DNA of 64,000 nt from Sulfurovum sp. AR (GTDB lineage Bacteria; Campylobacterota; Campylobacteria; Campylobacterales; Sulfurovaceae), in the NCBI RefSeq assembly GCF_000296775.1, contig NZ_AJLE01000006.1:310001-374000 (forward strand), in the 5' to 3' direction. The position numbers and the translations under genes were made by a program. The notes below the pieces were generated by a model. The model saw nothing but the letters and a program-made list of their open reading frames with translations, was not told the DNA's origin and did no database searches. Positions within the stretch are counted from its first letter, which is position 1, and each line of letters starts with the position of its first letter. This document shows, piece by piece, positions 27,234 through 37,459 of this stretch.

Positions 27234-29051
27234 TTATCTGATAAGTTTTTGAAATTCAAACACAGGTAATGGTTTTGAGAAATGGTATCCTTGCAGATAA
27301 TCACATCCATAAGAAGTTATCATATCGACCATTTGTTTATTTTCAATACCTTCCACCACTATCTTCATGCCTAATGTATGTGCCAGTTCGATGATCGCTT
27401 TTACAATTCTCTGATCTTCTTCGTTGGTTAAGATATAGTCGACCAAACTTTTGTCAATTTTTACAATATCTGCAGGAAATTTTTTCAAATATCCAAAAGA
27501 AGTATACCCCGTACCAAAGTCATCCAATGAGATGCCTACGCCCAATTTTTTTAATGCAAGAAAGTATTTGACAGTCTGCGCTTCATTGAGCATAGCGATA
27601 CCCTCTGTAATTTCAAATTTTATACATTCCGGATCAAGCTGATGCTCTGCAAGTTTTTTCTCTACATGTTGAACAAATTCACCCGTATTGATCTCAATCA
27701 TAGATACATTGATCGAAACCTCGATACTCTTAAAATTGAACAGTTCCCAGCGTTTTTGCTGTTTCAGAACTTCATCCAGTATAAATTGGCCCAACTTCAC
27801 AATAAAACCTGTTTTCTCCATTAAAGAGATAAAGACATCCGGAGGGATCATACCATACTGTGGATGTTTCCATCGGATCAGTGCTTCAGCTGCTACAACT
27901 TCCTGATCTTTGGATCGAACGATTGGTTGATAGTATACTTCAAATTCACCTCTGCTTAATGCACCCGGCATATCACTGTGAAGTCTCAATTCATCATACG
28001 CAGCTGTAAATTTTTCAGGTAAGAATACAGTGATATTATTATCACCTTCTTGTTCTGCTTGTGCCAACGCTTTATATGCATGATCAAGCAGTAGGCGTAT
28101 ATTTCCACTATCTGGATATATGGCTATACCTGCTGAAGCAGTCAGATGTAAATGTACACCATCCATTTTATAAAATGTGGCCAATTTTTTCTGGATATTT
28201 TCTATAAATATTTTTGCCTCATCTATAGAGTGCAAGTTCGTTACTGTCATCAAAAAATGATTATCAAACGTATGATATACAGATACATTTGCATTCTTCG
28301 TCAAAGTCTCCAAGTATGTAGCAAATTTTTTGAGTATATCATTAGCCTGTTCATCTCCTATAATGGATCGTAACCTTGAGAGATTGTCTAAACTCATAAG
28401 CATTAAAGCCAATTTATTTTTTTCTAAATGTGCTTTTGAAAAAAATGCCGGCAGGTCATTGTAGACCTGTAATTGATTGGGTAAGTGTGTCAATGGATGT
28501 TTAAAGTCCGCAGCAGATCGTTCTTTGGCTTTGCTTAGATCTTGAATCGATATCACATCACACAAGACACCCTTCGGCATCTCCATCACGATAGTATCTA
28601 AATATACATTCACAGGTATCTCATCATCTGCTGAAATTTTTAATGTAATATGAGGATAAGTACGTACTTTATTATTAGATGTGATACGATGTTCTTGAAT
28701 AAATTGATTTAATCCTGCCCACTCTTTTTTTACTTTGATTTGAGCCGTGCTTATAAATGTTTTCAATAAAAAATCACTTTTTAGATCCAGCAATCGTACC
28801 ATGGCGTTACTTGCATATATCACTTTATTTTGGGGAGAAAGTATCAATACAGCATCATCAGAAAGATCAAATGCTTTTTGAAAAACCTTTAAGTTATTTT
28901 CAAGTGTTATTTTTAATTTCTTTTGTTGTCTTGAAAGCAGATACGTATAGAATACAAAGAGAATAGATAAAAGCACTATGGCCATTGTTGCATACTCTTC
29001 ACGTGTGATTTGAGCTATAATGTCTTGAAATCTTGTCAATATGATATCCAT
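27234..29051 (-). CDS. Membrane PAS / degenerate GGDEF / EAL protein, likely c-di-GMP phosphodiesterase
   Basis: 605 residues. One transmembrane helix (about 21-40) precedes a PAS domain (about 55-165), then a GGDEF-like domain (about 190-345) whose signature is replaced by HTFDNHF, so it cannot make c-di-GMP. The EAL domain (about 362-600) keeps EALIRW, SINVS, EITEG, DDFGTGYTS, KIDKSLV and EGIENK, the metal and catalytic residues, so hydrolysis of c-di-GMP is expected. PAS may sense a small ligand or redox state. It could influence the candidate c-di-GMP riboswitch at 8422. It stands alone, ending near a shared terminator. Confidence 0.88.
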   Translation of the reverse strand: MDIILTRFQDIIAQITREEYATMAIVLLSILFVFYTYLLSRQQKKLKITLENNLKVFQKAFDLSDDAVLILSPQNKVIYASNAMVRLLDLKSDFLLKTFISTAQIKVKKEWAGLNQFIQEHRITSNNKVRTYPHITLKISADDEIPVNVYLDTIVMEMPKGVLCDVISIQDLSKAKERSAADFKHPLTHLPNQLQVYNDLPAFFSKAHLEKNKLALMLMSLDNLSRLRSIIGDEQANDILKKFATYLETLTKNANVSVYHTFDNHFLMTVTNLHSIDEAKIFIENIQKKLATFYKMDGVHLHLTASAGIAIYPDSGNIRLLLDHAYKALAQAEQEGDNNITVFLPEKFTAAYDELRLHSDMPGALSRGEFEVYYQPIVRSKDQEVVAAEALIRWKHPQYGMIPPDVFISLMEKTGFIVKLGQFILDEVLKQQKRWELFNFKSIEVSINVSMIEINTGEFVQHVEKKLAEHQLDPECIKFEITEGIAMLNEAQTVKYFLALKKLGVGISLDDFGTGYTSFGYLKKFPADIVKIDKSLVDYILTNEEDQRIVKAIIELAHTLGMKIVVEGIENKQMVDMITSYGCDYLQGYHFSKPLPVFEFQKLIR

Positions 29052-29100
29052 CCCTGAACCCTAAAGGTATTAAACTAAATTATATTATAAATATTAAAAC

Positions 29101-30351
29101 TCAAGCTTTACTTAAACATAAAGCTTCTATTCGTGTTTCCGCATCTTGGACCGTAAATTTCTGATTGACTTCAATGGCACTCAGTTCAATGGTCTTCTCC
29201 TCTGCAGATATTTGTGCCCAACCTTTACGACACTGCAGTTTAGGATCATTCATCTTTAATTTTTTATCCATATATTCCAGATACTGGTTTTTCTGCTCAA
29301 GAATGAACACCAAATTCTGCCTATACTTTGTGTACATTTCAGGTAACAAAGAAGAGAAACGCTCTAACTTATACGTCATGATTCGCTTAAACTCCTCTTC
29401 TAAACGTATAAACTCTATCTGTGTCTCTTTGAGTTGTCTGCTAGGTGAACTACGCAACAGTATCTCTTCTGTATGTTTTAATTCACGTACAAGATGCTGC
29501 AGTTTTTGATTCATCGCATAGGTAAATCGTTCAACCAGTTCATTTAAAGTATAGAGTATCTCTCTCATATCCGGAAGTATCATCTCCATAGCAGCACTTG
29601 GAGTCGGCGCACGCAGATCTGCGACAAAGTCACTTATCATCACATCCACTTCATGTCCCACGGCACTCACTACAGGTGTTTGCATCGTAAAAAGAGCATC
29701 TGCTACCATCTCCTCGTTAAAACTCCACAGATCTTCTGCACTACCCCCACCACGTCCTACGACCACTACATCCACACTTAAACTGTCCGCATAGTGCAAG
29801 GCATGGGCTATCTGGGCAGCGGCTTCATCCCCCTGTACCAATGTATCGACTATCACGACTTCTAGTAAGGGCCAGCGATGTTCAATGATCTTCAGCATAT
29901 CATGTAGAGCAGCACTCTCTTTTGCTGTGACCAATGCTATTTTTCTAATATGTTTAGGGATGGGTTTTTTTCTTTGTGCATCAAAATAGCCCTTTTCTTT
30001 TAAGCGTTCTTTGAGCTGTTCATAGGCCAATGCCAAAGCACCCTTTCCGTAAGGTTCGACATGCACCGCATAGAATTGATATTCACCCCTGGGTGTATAA
30101 ACGCCTACAGAACCCTCTATGACGATATGCATCCCTTTTTCTATGCGGAATTTCAATTTCGAAACCGAAGAGCGCCACATGACACATTTGATACTGCTCT
30201 GCTGGTCTTTAATGGAAAAATAGATATGTCCTGATGTATGATAAGTTACCGACGCCACTTCACCTTCCACAAGAATATGCATAAAGGTGGCTTCAAGCAG
30301 TGATTTGATTTTTGTATTGAGTGAGGAGACACTCATCATTGATTGACTCAT
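29101..30351 (-). CDS. xseA: Exodeoxyribonuclease VII large subunit
   Basis: 416 residues. An N-terminal OB-fold (about 8-105, VEGEVASVTYHTSGHIYFSI) is followed by the catalytic domain with ALVTAKESAALHDML, VDVVVVGRGGGSAEDLW and TPVVSAVGHEVDVMISDFVA, then a coiled-coil arm. It degrades single-stranded DNA with the XseB subunit, which is not in this window. It is the last gene of the infB-ubiE unit, 23 bp after ubiE. Confidence 0.95.
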   Translation of the reverse strand: MSQSMMSVSSLNTKIKSLLEATFMHILVEGEVASVTYHTSGHIYFSIKDQQSSIKCVMWRSSVSKLKFRIEKGMHIVIEGSVGVYTPRGEYQFYAVHVEPYGKGALALAYEQLKERLKEKGYFDAQRKKPIPKHIRKIALVTAKESAALHDMLKIIEHRWPLLEVVIVDTLVQGDEAAAQIAHALHYADSLSVDVVVVGRGGGSAEDLWSFNEEMVADALFTMQTPVVSAVGHEVDVMISDFVADLRAPTPSAAMEMILPDMREILYTLNELVERFTYAMNQKLQHLVRELKHTEEILLRSSPSRQLKETQIEFIRLEEEFKRIMTYKLERFSSLLPEMYTKYRQNLVFILEQKNQYLEYMDKKLKMNDPKLQCRKGWAQISAEEKTIELSAIEVNQKFTVQDAETRIEALCLSKA

Positions 30352-30374
30352 GGTACTCCTTTTTGATCTATGTG

Positions 30375-31112
30375 TTAAATTTTTTGTGCAACGAGAAGGG
30401 TCGAGATACCCATAGAGAAAGATTTGATATACTTCATCTCAAATCCGGCTTCTTCCAACTCTTTGGCCAGCATTTCTGTGGTTAAGAACTCTTCGATCGA
30501 GTCCGGCAGATATTTATAGGCTTCATAATTCTTGGAGATCAGTCCACCTACACGAGGAAGCACCTTTTTCATACCAAAATCAACGATCTTGTTGACCACA
30601 CCTCTTCTGTCTTGTTTGGTAAACTCCAAGATCATGACTATACCCTTTGGCTTTAAGGCACGGTTGAACTCTTGCAGTGCCTCTACCCTATCTACCACGT
30701 TACGAATACCGTAAGAGATAGAGATCACATCCGTACTCTCATCTTCTATGGGCAGCTTTTGGGCTTTTCCTTCAATGAACTCTGCGAAATCCACTTTTTT
30801 TCTTGCCACGTCCAGCATACCTACAGAAGGGTCGATTCCTACATATTTGTCAATCTTGACACCATTCTTTTTGGCTTGTTCTTTCCAGTAGATTAGCAGG
30901 TCTCCCGTACCCGTAGCCACATCTGTCACCTGTGTCAACTCTTTTTTATCCAGGATCTCAAAGGCTTTGTCACACCCTTTTTTGCGCCACTGGATGTCGA
31001 TGCCAAAACTCAATACCCTGTTCGCCAGGTCATAGGTTGATGCAATATCATCAAACATTGTGACAATTTTTTCTTGTTTCTCTTCTTTATCCGTTAATTT
31101 CTCAATGCCCAA
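30375..31112 (-). CDS. ubiE: Demethylmenaquinone/ubiquinone methyltransferase UbiE/MenG
   Basis: 245 residues. SAM-binding motif I is VTDVATGTGDLLIYW, with YDLANRVLSFGIDIQWRK before it and SYGIRNVVDRVEALQEFNR after it, all typical of UbiE. It methylates the quinone ring; in Campylobacterota the quinone is menaquinone type. Its start overlaps the ribD stop by 11 bp, so translation is coupled. Confidence 0.95.
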   Translation of the reverse strand: MGIEKLTDKEEKQEKIVTMFDDIASTYDLANRVLSFGIDIQWRKKGCDKAFEILDKKELTQVTDVATGTGDLLIYWKEQAKKNGVKIDKYVGIDPSVGMLDVARKKVDFAEFIEGKAQKLPIEDESTDVISISYGIRNVVDRVEALQEFNRALKPKGIVMILEFTKQDRRGVVNKIVDFGMKKVLPRVGGLISKNYEAYKYLPDSIEEFLTTEMLAKELEEAGFEMKYIKSFSMGISTLLVAQKI

Positions 31113-32094
31113 TTTTTTTGCTCCATATCATCAGATCTTTATCTTTTTTATCTTGATACAAAAAATGTAAATTCATAGTTGTATTATAGGTTAAATTATT
31201 CGTAGAGAGCTTAGGTGTCTGGTAAATAAGCATCCAATCTATCTTCTCTTGAAGTGCCTTCAGCATACCCTCACCACCTTCTACCAAAACAAAAGACGGT
31301 GTCTCTAAAAAATCCAATCTAGTGATAACTTCTACACGCCTATTCTCAACAGTGAAAAGCGGGATCTCTCTATCAAGGTTGTCTTCTTTGGCATAGATCT
31401 TAACGTCAGGTGCCTGTGCTTGGATAAATCTGCAATCCAAAGTTGGCCTGTCTACTCTTACCGTATTTCCACCTATAAGCAGTGTATCACACACTTCTCT
31501 TAACTGATGTACGTGGGTCAAGGATGCCTGAGAACTTAAGTAACCCCCACCGATACGCCCATTGGTCGTCTGCGCCAGTTTAAACAATACAAAGGCCCTC
31601 TTTTGCCAAATAAGAAAAGGTTCTATCAGTGCCTGACACTCCTTTTTTAGTACACCTACAGTTACATGTTCCAACTGCTTCATCCCACCGCCATGTCCCG
31701 CTATAGGATCCTCTGTACCTATCACTACCCTGTGCAGTGCAAGTGACTGCAGTAAAGAGGCACAGGAAGGTGTTTTTCCTTCATGTGAACAGGGTTCAAG
31801 TGTCACATAGATACTACATTGAGCAAAAAAATCTTTGGGAAGTGCTAAAAGAAAGGCATGTGCCTTATGGGAATCATAGGGATCAAAATCTATAGATCTG
31901 TTTGAGAGTGATTCGTAAGCTGAGAGCAATGCCAACACTTCCGCATGTGAAGTGCCAGCTTTTTGGTGCGCCTCTATGGATAAAATGTTTCCCTCTAGTA
32001 CAACGACTGCACCTACTGCAGGGTTGGGGTAGGTCAAGCCTTGGTATTCCCAGGCTTTATCCAGGGAAAGTTGCATATAAAACTCATCTCTCAC
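31102..32094 (-). CDS. ribD: Bifunctional riboflavin biosynthesis deaminase/reductase RibD
   Basis: 330 residues. The N-terminal deaminase has the zinc site HAEVLALL and VTLEPCSHEGKTPSC. The C-terminal reductase part (about 165-330) is shorter and less conserved but keeps GRIGGG, LIGGNTVRVDRPTLDCR and VLVEGG. It catalyses two steps of riboflavin synthesis. It lies between rimP and ubiE in a tight operon. Confidence 0.93.
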   Translation of the reverse strand: MRDEFYMQLSLDKAWEYQGLTYPNPAVGAVVVLEGNILSIEAHQKAGTSHAEVLALLSAYESLSNRSIDFDPYDSHKAHAFLLALPKDFFAQCSIYVTLEPCSHEGKTPSCASLLQSLALHRVVIGTEDPIAGHGGGMKQLEHVTVGVLKKECQALIEPFLIWQKRAFVLFKLAQTTNGRIGGGYLSSQASLTHVHQLREVCDTLLIGGNTVRVDRPTLDCRFIQAQAPDVKIYAKEDNLDREIPLFTVENRRVEVITRLDFLETPSFVLVEGGEGMLKALQEKIDWMLIYQTPKLSTNNLTYNTTMNLHFLYQDKKDKDLMIWSKKIGH

Positions 32095-32124
32095 AGCAAC
32101 TTCTCCTTTTTGTAAAAGTGAACT

Positions 32125-32574
32125 CTAGTTCCAGTCAAAATAGGTTTTTGCTGTACCTAATGCTCCATATTCAAAGCTTTCATCACCCTGCTTTGTCTCT
32201 ACAACGATACCATCGTTATCGGCACTTTTAAGGGTTCCTTTCACTTTATCACCGCCTGAGATCTTGAGCTTCACTTTTTCACCGATCGCATTTTTAAAGT
32301 GCACAGGTTTTGTGAGTTTTCTTTCAATCCCTGGAGAACTGACCTCCAAACGGTATTTCTGACTCATAGGAGGATGCACATCTAAAAAAGGAGAAAGTTC
32401 GTGAGAAATATCTGCACACAGATCAAGATCCACACCACCAGCTTTTGTTATCAGAACACGAAAAATCGTCTCTTCAAACTCTGTCACTATCTCTATATCA
32501 TACAGGGATGCACCATTGGCTTCTATAATTTTAGCGATTTGTGTTTCAAGATTCATCTGTAGACTCTCCGTCAT
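32125..32574 (-). CDS. rimP: Ribosome maturation factor RimP
   Basis: 149 residues. The N-terminal alpha-beta domain (ASLYDIEIVTEFEETIFRVLI) contains the DLDLCADISHELSPFLD block, then RLEVSSPGIERKL and a C-terminal SH3-like part. It helps 30S subunit maturation. The gene start overlaps rbfA by 29 bp. Confidence 0.93.
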   Translation of the reverse strand: MTESLQMNLETQIAKIIEANGASLYDIEIVTEFEETIFRVLITKAGGVDLDLCADISHELSPFLDVHPPMSQKYRLEVSSPGIERKLTKPVHFKNAIGEKVKLKISGGDKVKGTLKSADNDGIVVETKQGDESFEYGALGTAKTYFDWN

Positions 32575-32932
32575 CTTTTGTTTTTCTCGTACTTATTTGT
32601 TTAAAGAGATCTTCTATTCGACTCACTTTTTCTAGCTGATGATCGAACTCGAAAGTAAGTCTTGGCGCCTTAAACCACCCTTCACTCTGTTTACAATGGT
32701 TTTGTATATATCCTGCTACAGTCCGTAACTGTCTAAGCGCTTCATTCTGTTCTTTCTCATTAAGGAAGGAGGTATCAAGATATACCTTCGCATCCGACCT
32801 ACCTTTTGAACACACCACATCAGTCACTGTCAGTCCGTTGATACGCTCATCATCCAAACTGCCGAGTGCCTCAGGAATAATCTCTTTAAGTATAGATTCT
32901 ACACGATGTCTTTTGATCTCTTCATGTGTCAT
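32546..32932 (-). CDS. rbfA: Ribosome-binding factor A
   Basis: 128 residues. The KH-like fold is seen in RVESILKEIIPEALGSL, VTDVVCSKGRSDAKVYLDTS and APRLTFEFDHQLEKVSRIEDL. It helps mature the 5' end of 16S rRNA, especially at low temperature. It follows infB by about 100 bp, where a small hairpin (AATGACA/TGTCATT, about 32979-33005 region) lies, and overlaps rimP. Confidence 0.93.
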   Translation of the reverse strand: MTHEEIKRHRVESILKEIIPEALGSLDDERINGLTVTDVVCSKGRSDAKVYLDTSFLNEKEQNEALRQLRTVAGYIQNHCKQSEGWFKAPRLTFEFDHQLEKVSRIEDLFKQISTRKTKDDGESTDES

Positions 32933-33035
32933 CTTTAACCTTTCTTATACATAATGCGACAAGGAGTCACATAAGCCAACGCCTGAAATGACATCAGCGT
33001 CAGCATTGTCATTTGGACTTTGTTCCAATGACGTC

Positions 33036-35690
33036 TTATAGAGTCACCTGTTCTTCAACATCTTTGAAGGTTTCGATCACGTCACCCTCTTTGATGTCGT
33101 TAAAGTTTTCAAGCATGATACCACACTCATAACCGTTCTTCACTTCTTTTGCATCTTCATTGAAACGCTTGAGTGAAGCGATCTTACTTTCATAAATGAC
33201 CACACCATCACGGATCAGTCTTGCTTTAGAGTTTCTAGTGATCACACCGTCAGAGACTTTACATCCGGCGATCGTACCCACTTTACCCACAACAAACGTC
33301 TCACGTACATCTGCCTGTCCTGTTACTTCTTCGGAAATAACAGGACTCATCAATCCACCAAGAAGCGCTTTCACATCATCGAGAAGATCATAGATGATCG
33401 TGTAGGTACGTATCTCTATACCCAACTCTTTGGCTTTCTTTTTCACTGCACCAGTCGGACGTACATTAAATCCAAGTACCACTGAATGTTCAGATGCATC
33501 TGCAAGTGTAAGATCACTCTCTGTTACACCACCTACACCTTCATGAATGATATTGACTTTTACCTCTTCATTTCTAAGCTTCTCTAAACTACCTTTGATC
33601 GCTTCAAGAGAACCTTGTACATCCGCTTTGATGATCACAGGAAGTGACTTGAGCTGCCCTTCAGCGATAAGTGCAGAAAGATCATCGAGTGATGCTTTTG
33701 TACTCTTAGAGAGTGCTTTTGCTCTATCATACTCCGCTCTTTTTTCAGCCAATTCACGTACTTCTTTATCTGTATCCATCACGATAAGTTCATCACCGGC
33801 TCCAGGTACTTCATTCAATCCTACGATCGCTGCTGGCGTACTTGGCCCGATCTCTTTAGCATTACTTCCATCATCAAGTTTGATCGCTTTGATACGTCCG
33901 TATGTCTTACCTACGATCACATTATCACCTACATGTAAAGTACCATTCTTGATAATGACATTGGCAACTGGTCCAAAGCCTTTTTCAAGTGAACTTTCTA
34001 CCACAACCGCTTTTGCTTTTCTATTTGGATTAGCTTTGAGTTCCATCACTTCTGCTTGTAGAAGAATCGTTTCAAGCAAGTCATCTATCCCCATACCCGT
34101 GTGTGCAGAGACAGGAACGAATTCATACTCTCCGCCCCAATCTGCTGCCATGACGCCTATCTCTGCCAATTGAGACTTCACATTGTCTGGATTTGCACTC
34201 TCTTTGTCCATTTTGTTGATCGCAACGATAAGAGGAACTCCTGCTGCTTTGGTATGTGAGATCGCTTCTTTAGTCTGAGGCATAACACCATCATCCGCTG
34301 CAACAACAATAATAACGATATCTGTCGCCTGTGCTCCACGTGAACGCATCTCTGTAAATGCTTCGTGACCCGGAGTATCTACAAAGGTGATCTTCTTACC
34401 ATTCTTCTCTACCTGGTAAGCACCCACGTGCTGTGTAATACCACCCGCTTCTTTATCTGCCACTTTTGAAGTACGGATTCTGTCAAGAAGTGAAGTCTTA
34501 CCATGGTCAACATGTCCCATGATCGTGATCACAGGTGGTCTCTCTTCAAGATTCGCTTCATCCTCTTCTGCATCATGATCTTCTGCAATTTCAAGTTCAT
34601 CAAGAGGATTGACAGTCGTCACTTCCACTTCAAACTCTTCAGCAAGGATTTCAATTTCATCTTTACTTAAAAAGTCGTTCTTCGTTACCATCATACCCAG
34701 CGCAAAGAGTACACCGATCACTTCACCTACAGAACGGTTTACTTTTTCAGCAAACTCATAAACTCTTACATTCTCAGGGATCTCTACTGAAGTCACCACT
34801 TCTGTGCTTTCAGCTTTCTCATACTTCTTACGTTTACCTCCACGCTTCAGTGAACGTTTCTGTTGAGGACGGAATGCTTGTTTGCCTTTACCAGTTCCTA
34901 CACCTGCAAGCTCTCTTTTCTTCGCTTCTTCTTTACGTTTCTGCTCTTGACGCATCATATCTTCATAAATATTTTTATCAGAGAAATCTAAGAGTACGAC
35001 TTCTTCTTCCCCAAAACCACTATCGATATCACCACTCATACTGTCATGGTTGAAAATGTCTATCTTGGTACCGCTGTCTCTTGCTTCTGCAACTTTTTTA
35101 GGCTTCTTCTTTGATACATATGGTGTCTGTTCATCCATAGAGATCTTCGTTGCAGCTCTTACCGGTGCAGGTTTTGCTTTTCTTACAATTTTAATGCCAC
35201 CTCGAGAAAGTGTTTTTTTCTGTGGTTTATCTTCAGACTCTTCTATCGTCGCAGGTGCTTCAGTTTCTGTTTTCTTACTTACAACAGAGATACCTTTACG
35301 TTTCTTCACTTTCTTAACTGCAGGTTTTTCAGTGCTATCGGGAGCCACTTCCTCAACCTTCTCTTCTATCGTTACTTTAGAAGTATCAACTGTAGTTTCA
35401 GCTGCCGGTTTTGCTACAGTCTCACTTTCATCTGAAGGTGTTGAAACTTTTTTCTCTACAGTTTCCTCTTTCTTCTTGACGACAGTAATTTTTGCTTTGC
35501 TACCAGGTTTCTTGAACCCTTTTGGCAATGTTCCGCTAATCGCATAATCTACGAGGATACCAGCATTTTCCATACTAATAGTACTATTGGCTGCTTTGAC
35601 ATCAAACCCTAACTCTTTGGCTTTGTCTAGCAAATCTGCGTTTGACAATCCTGCTTCATCTGCTATTTCTTGGATTTTAACTTTATCCAT
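33036..35690 (-). CDS. infB: Translation initiation factor IF-2
   Basis: 884 residues. The N-terminus (IQEIADEAGLSNADLLDKAKE) is followed by a long charged linker (about 55-370). The G domain has GHVDHGKTSLLDR, DTPGHEAF and NKMDKE, and beta-barrel and IF2-C domains follow. It places fMet-tRNA on the 30S subunit. It lies downstream of ylxR, the usual neighbour. Confidence 0.97.
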   Translation of the reverse strand: MDKVKIQEIADEAGLSNADLLDKAKELGFDVKAANSTISMENAGILVDYAISGTLPKGFKKPGSKAKITVVKKKEETVEKKVSTPSDESETVAKPAAETTVDTSKVTIEEKVEEVAPDSTEKPAVKKVKKRKGISVVSKKTETEAPATIEESEDKPQKKTLSRGGIKIVRKAKPAPVRAATKISMDEQTPYVSKKKPKKVAEARDSGTKIDIFNHDSMSGDIDSGFGEEEVVLLDFSDKNIYEDMMRQEQKRKEEAKKRELAGVGTGKGKQAFRPQQKRSLKRGGKRKKYEKAESTEVVTSVEIPENVRVYEFAEKVNRSVGEVIGVLFALGMMVTKNDFLSKDEIEILAEEFEVEVTTVNPLDELEIAEDHDAEEDEANLEERPPVITIMGHVDHGKTSLLDRIRTSKVADKEAGGITQHVGAYQVEKNGKKITFVDTPGHEAFTEMRSRGAQATDIVIIVVAADDGVMPQTKEAISHTKAAGVPLIVAINKMDKESANPDNVKSQLAEIGVMAADWGGEYEFVPVSAHTGMGIDDLLETILLQAEVMELKANPNRKAKAVVVESSLEKGFGPVANVIIKNGTLHVGDNVIVGKTYGRIKAIKLDDGSNAKEIGPSTPAAIVGLNEVPGAGDELIVMDTDKEVRELAEKRAEYDRAKALSKSTKASLDDLSALIAEGQLKSLPVIIKADVQGSLEAIKGSLEKLRNEEVKVNIIHEGVGGVTESDLTLADASEHSVVLGFNVRPTGAVKKKAKELGIEIRTYTIIYDLLDDVKALLGGLMSPVISEEVTGQADVRETFVVGKVGTIAGCKVSDGVITRNSKARLIRDGVVIYESKIASLKRFNEDAKEVKNGYECGIMLENFNDIKEGDVIETFKDVEEQVTL

Positions 35691-35719
35691 TCTTGATTAA
35701 CTCCTTTAATATACTGCAA

Positions 35720-35974
35720 CTAGTTGCATGTGTCGGCTTCATTTGCCAACGCTTTTAACAACTTGGTAAATCGTTCTTCATCCTGTTTAAAACGCTTCAC
35801 TAAGCCTTTGATTTTTTTTTCATTATTTACACAAATATCACAGAGGTAAAAGCTTCTTCCTTTACCATCAAATCCTACTACCTCGCTACCCTCTTGTTTT
35901 AAACGAATCAAAGTGTCTTGAGGAAGTCTACTTCGGCAGGCGATGCACATACGTGTTGGCTGTGATTTATTCAT
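35720..35974 (-). CDS. YlxR-type RNA-binding protein (DUF448)
   Basis: 84 residues. The family blocks RMCIACRSRLPQDTLIRL and DGKGRSFYLCDICV are present, including the GRSFYLC segment. The fold has an RNA-binding GRGAY-like loop. YlxR proteins sit between nusA and infB in many bacteria; here thrB precedes it. It starts 29 bp before infB. Confidence 0.88.
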   Translation of the reverse strand: MNKSQPTRMCIACRSRLPQDTLIRLKQEGSEVVGFDGKGRSFYLCDICVNNEKKIKGLVKRFKQDEERFTKLLKALANEADTCN

Positions 35975-36009
35975 GCGTATTATACCTAAAAAGAGATTAA
36001 GCGTACAGC

Positions 36010-36891
36010 TTAACTCTTCGTGATGACACCATTATTGTCTAAAGAGAGAATAAAAACCCTGAATTGCGGGAAACGTGCTTGCAGTGCCTGTGCTATTTTA
36101 TTGGCATCTTTCTCGTAGGTAAGGTTAAAAAATGTAGAACCTGAACCTGAAAGTGTACTCATCAGTGCACCATGCTTCAGTGCCAACTTCTGTACATCAA
36201 ACAATTCAGGCATCATTTTCATTCGTCTTGCCTGATGGAGCTTGTCTTTGGATGCAATACGCAAAAGGTCCCAGGATTCGCTCATAAAAAGTGCTGTCAT
36301 ATAAGACGAGCGGGAGAGAGAATAGACTGTCTCTTCTTTTCTGTACATTTTAGGCAACACTGTACGCGATTTTGCCGTCGATATAGTGCGGTTAGGTACC
36401 ACTACTACCGCTTTCAGATAGTCAGGCATACGTCTTTTTTTGCTGTAGACCCTGTCACCCTCTACACAAGCGACATTGAACCCGCCCATGACTGCAGGAG
36501 TGATGTTGTCCGGATGATGTTCATAGCGCAGTGCATGGTTGAGTATCTCTCTTTTATTGTATCTCTTATCTGCTGCCGTATACGCTGCACTCAATGCAGC
36601 CACAATCACTGCAGAAGAACTGCCGAGTCCTCTTGAGATGGGAATACGGTTATGAAACTCAAATCTAAAATTATCATCTCTTCCGGTAAGTCTTTTATAA
36701 TTTTCATTAAAAATACTTAAAAACAGAGAATTCTTCTTTATTTTAGGATTGTCATCACCCTCTCCATGAGTAGAAAGACTCAAAAATTTTGAAGGTGTGA
36801 TCGTAATTTCATTTCTTAGGTCTACAGCAAGACCCAAGGTATCAAATCCAGGGCCTAAGTTTGCAGAGGTTGCAGGTACGCTTATAAACAT
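36010..36891 (-). CDS. thrB: Homoserine kinase (GHMP family)
   Basis: About 294 residues from ATG 36891, which has the best spacing from AAGGA; upstream starts give 306. GHMP motif I is [15 protein letters not shown], motif [17 protein letters not shown], motif [14 protein letters not shown]. It phosphorylates homoserine for threonine synthesis. It follows tsaB and precedes ylxR on the same strand. Confidence 0.93.
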   Translation of the reverse strand: MFISVPATSANLGPGFDTLGLAVDLRNEITITPSKFLSLSTHGEGDDNPKIKKNSLFLSIFNENYKRLTGRDDNFRFEFHNRIPISRGLGSSSAVIVAALSAAYTAADKRYNKREILNHALRYEHHPDNITPAVMGGFNVACVEGDRVYSKKRRMPDYLKAVVVVPNRTISTAKSRTVLPKMYRKEETVYSLSRSSYMTALFMSESWDLLRIASKDKLHQARRMKMMPELFDVQKLALKHGALMSTLSGSGSTFFNLTYEKDANKIAQALQARFPQFRVFILSLDNNGVITKS

Positions 36892-36988
36892 CATTGTCCT
36901 TATTTTGAACGCTTTTAGAGATTTCTCCAAAAACTACGCTGACACTTTGTCAACTCCAGCTGTCGATCATGTAACTGATCACAGGATT

Positions 36989-37459
36989 CTAAACAGCTGG
37001 CAGTATGTACTCAGGTGTTGATTCTTCATCTAATTCAAGATCTTGAATACTCTGAGGCAATGTAAACTTCACATTGATCGCTTGTTCAAATTTTTTTGTA
37101 ATTATAGTCTCTTTTTCCTTGATAAAATAAAGGTTTCCTACCGCTTTGATAGGTTCCCCACCATTTAAGGCAAAACCACTACACCCAGCACACTTTATAC
37201 CTTGCAGAATCTCTATCGTTTTAAGCATGATATAGGTGAGTTTGATAGCCATATATGAACCGGGACCTCTGGTATAGATTATCCTGCTGATATCATATTT
37301 GTCCAGAGACTCTTTGATCAGGGGTAAAAGGATTTCGGAAGTTTTTAACTCACTGGATATCGTCTCAATAAGCCTACCCTCTTCATAGACCCCCAACAAC
37401 AGAGGTGAAGAGATGGATATAACGAGGAGTTCGTATCTCTTAGGCAAAGCTTTTTGCAA
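36989..37459 (-). CDS. tsaB: tRNA threonylcarbamoyladenosine factor TsaB, divergent
   Basis: 156 residues. The ASKHA-type start LLVISISSPLLLGVYEEG and the block TRGPGSYMAIKLTYIMLKT (family GPGSFTGLRIG) identify TsaB. It is shorter than the 230-residue E. coli protein, as in other Campylobacterota. It works with TsaD and TsaE in t6A synthesis. It overlaps lpxC by 20 bp. Confidence 0.8.
   Translation of the reverse strand: MQKALPKRYELLVISISSPLLLGVYEEGRLIETISSELKTSEILLPLIKESLDKYDISRIIYTRGPGSYMAIKLTYIMLKTIEILQGIKCAGCSGFALNGGEPIKAVGNLYFIKEKETIITKKFEQAINVKFTLPQSIQDLELDEESTPEYILPAV

Noticed and set aside
33547..35547. Forward ORFs of up to 208 codons across infB
   Set aside because: Antisense frames of infB; low-complexity composition and no ribosome site.
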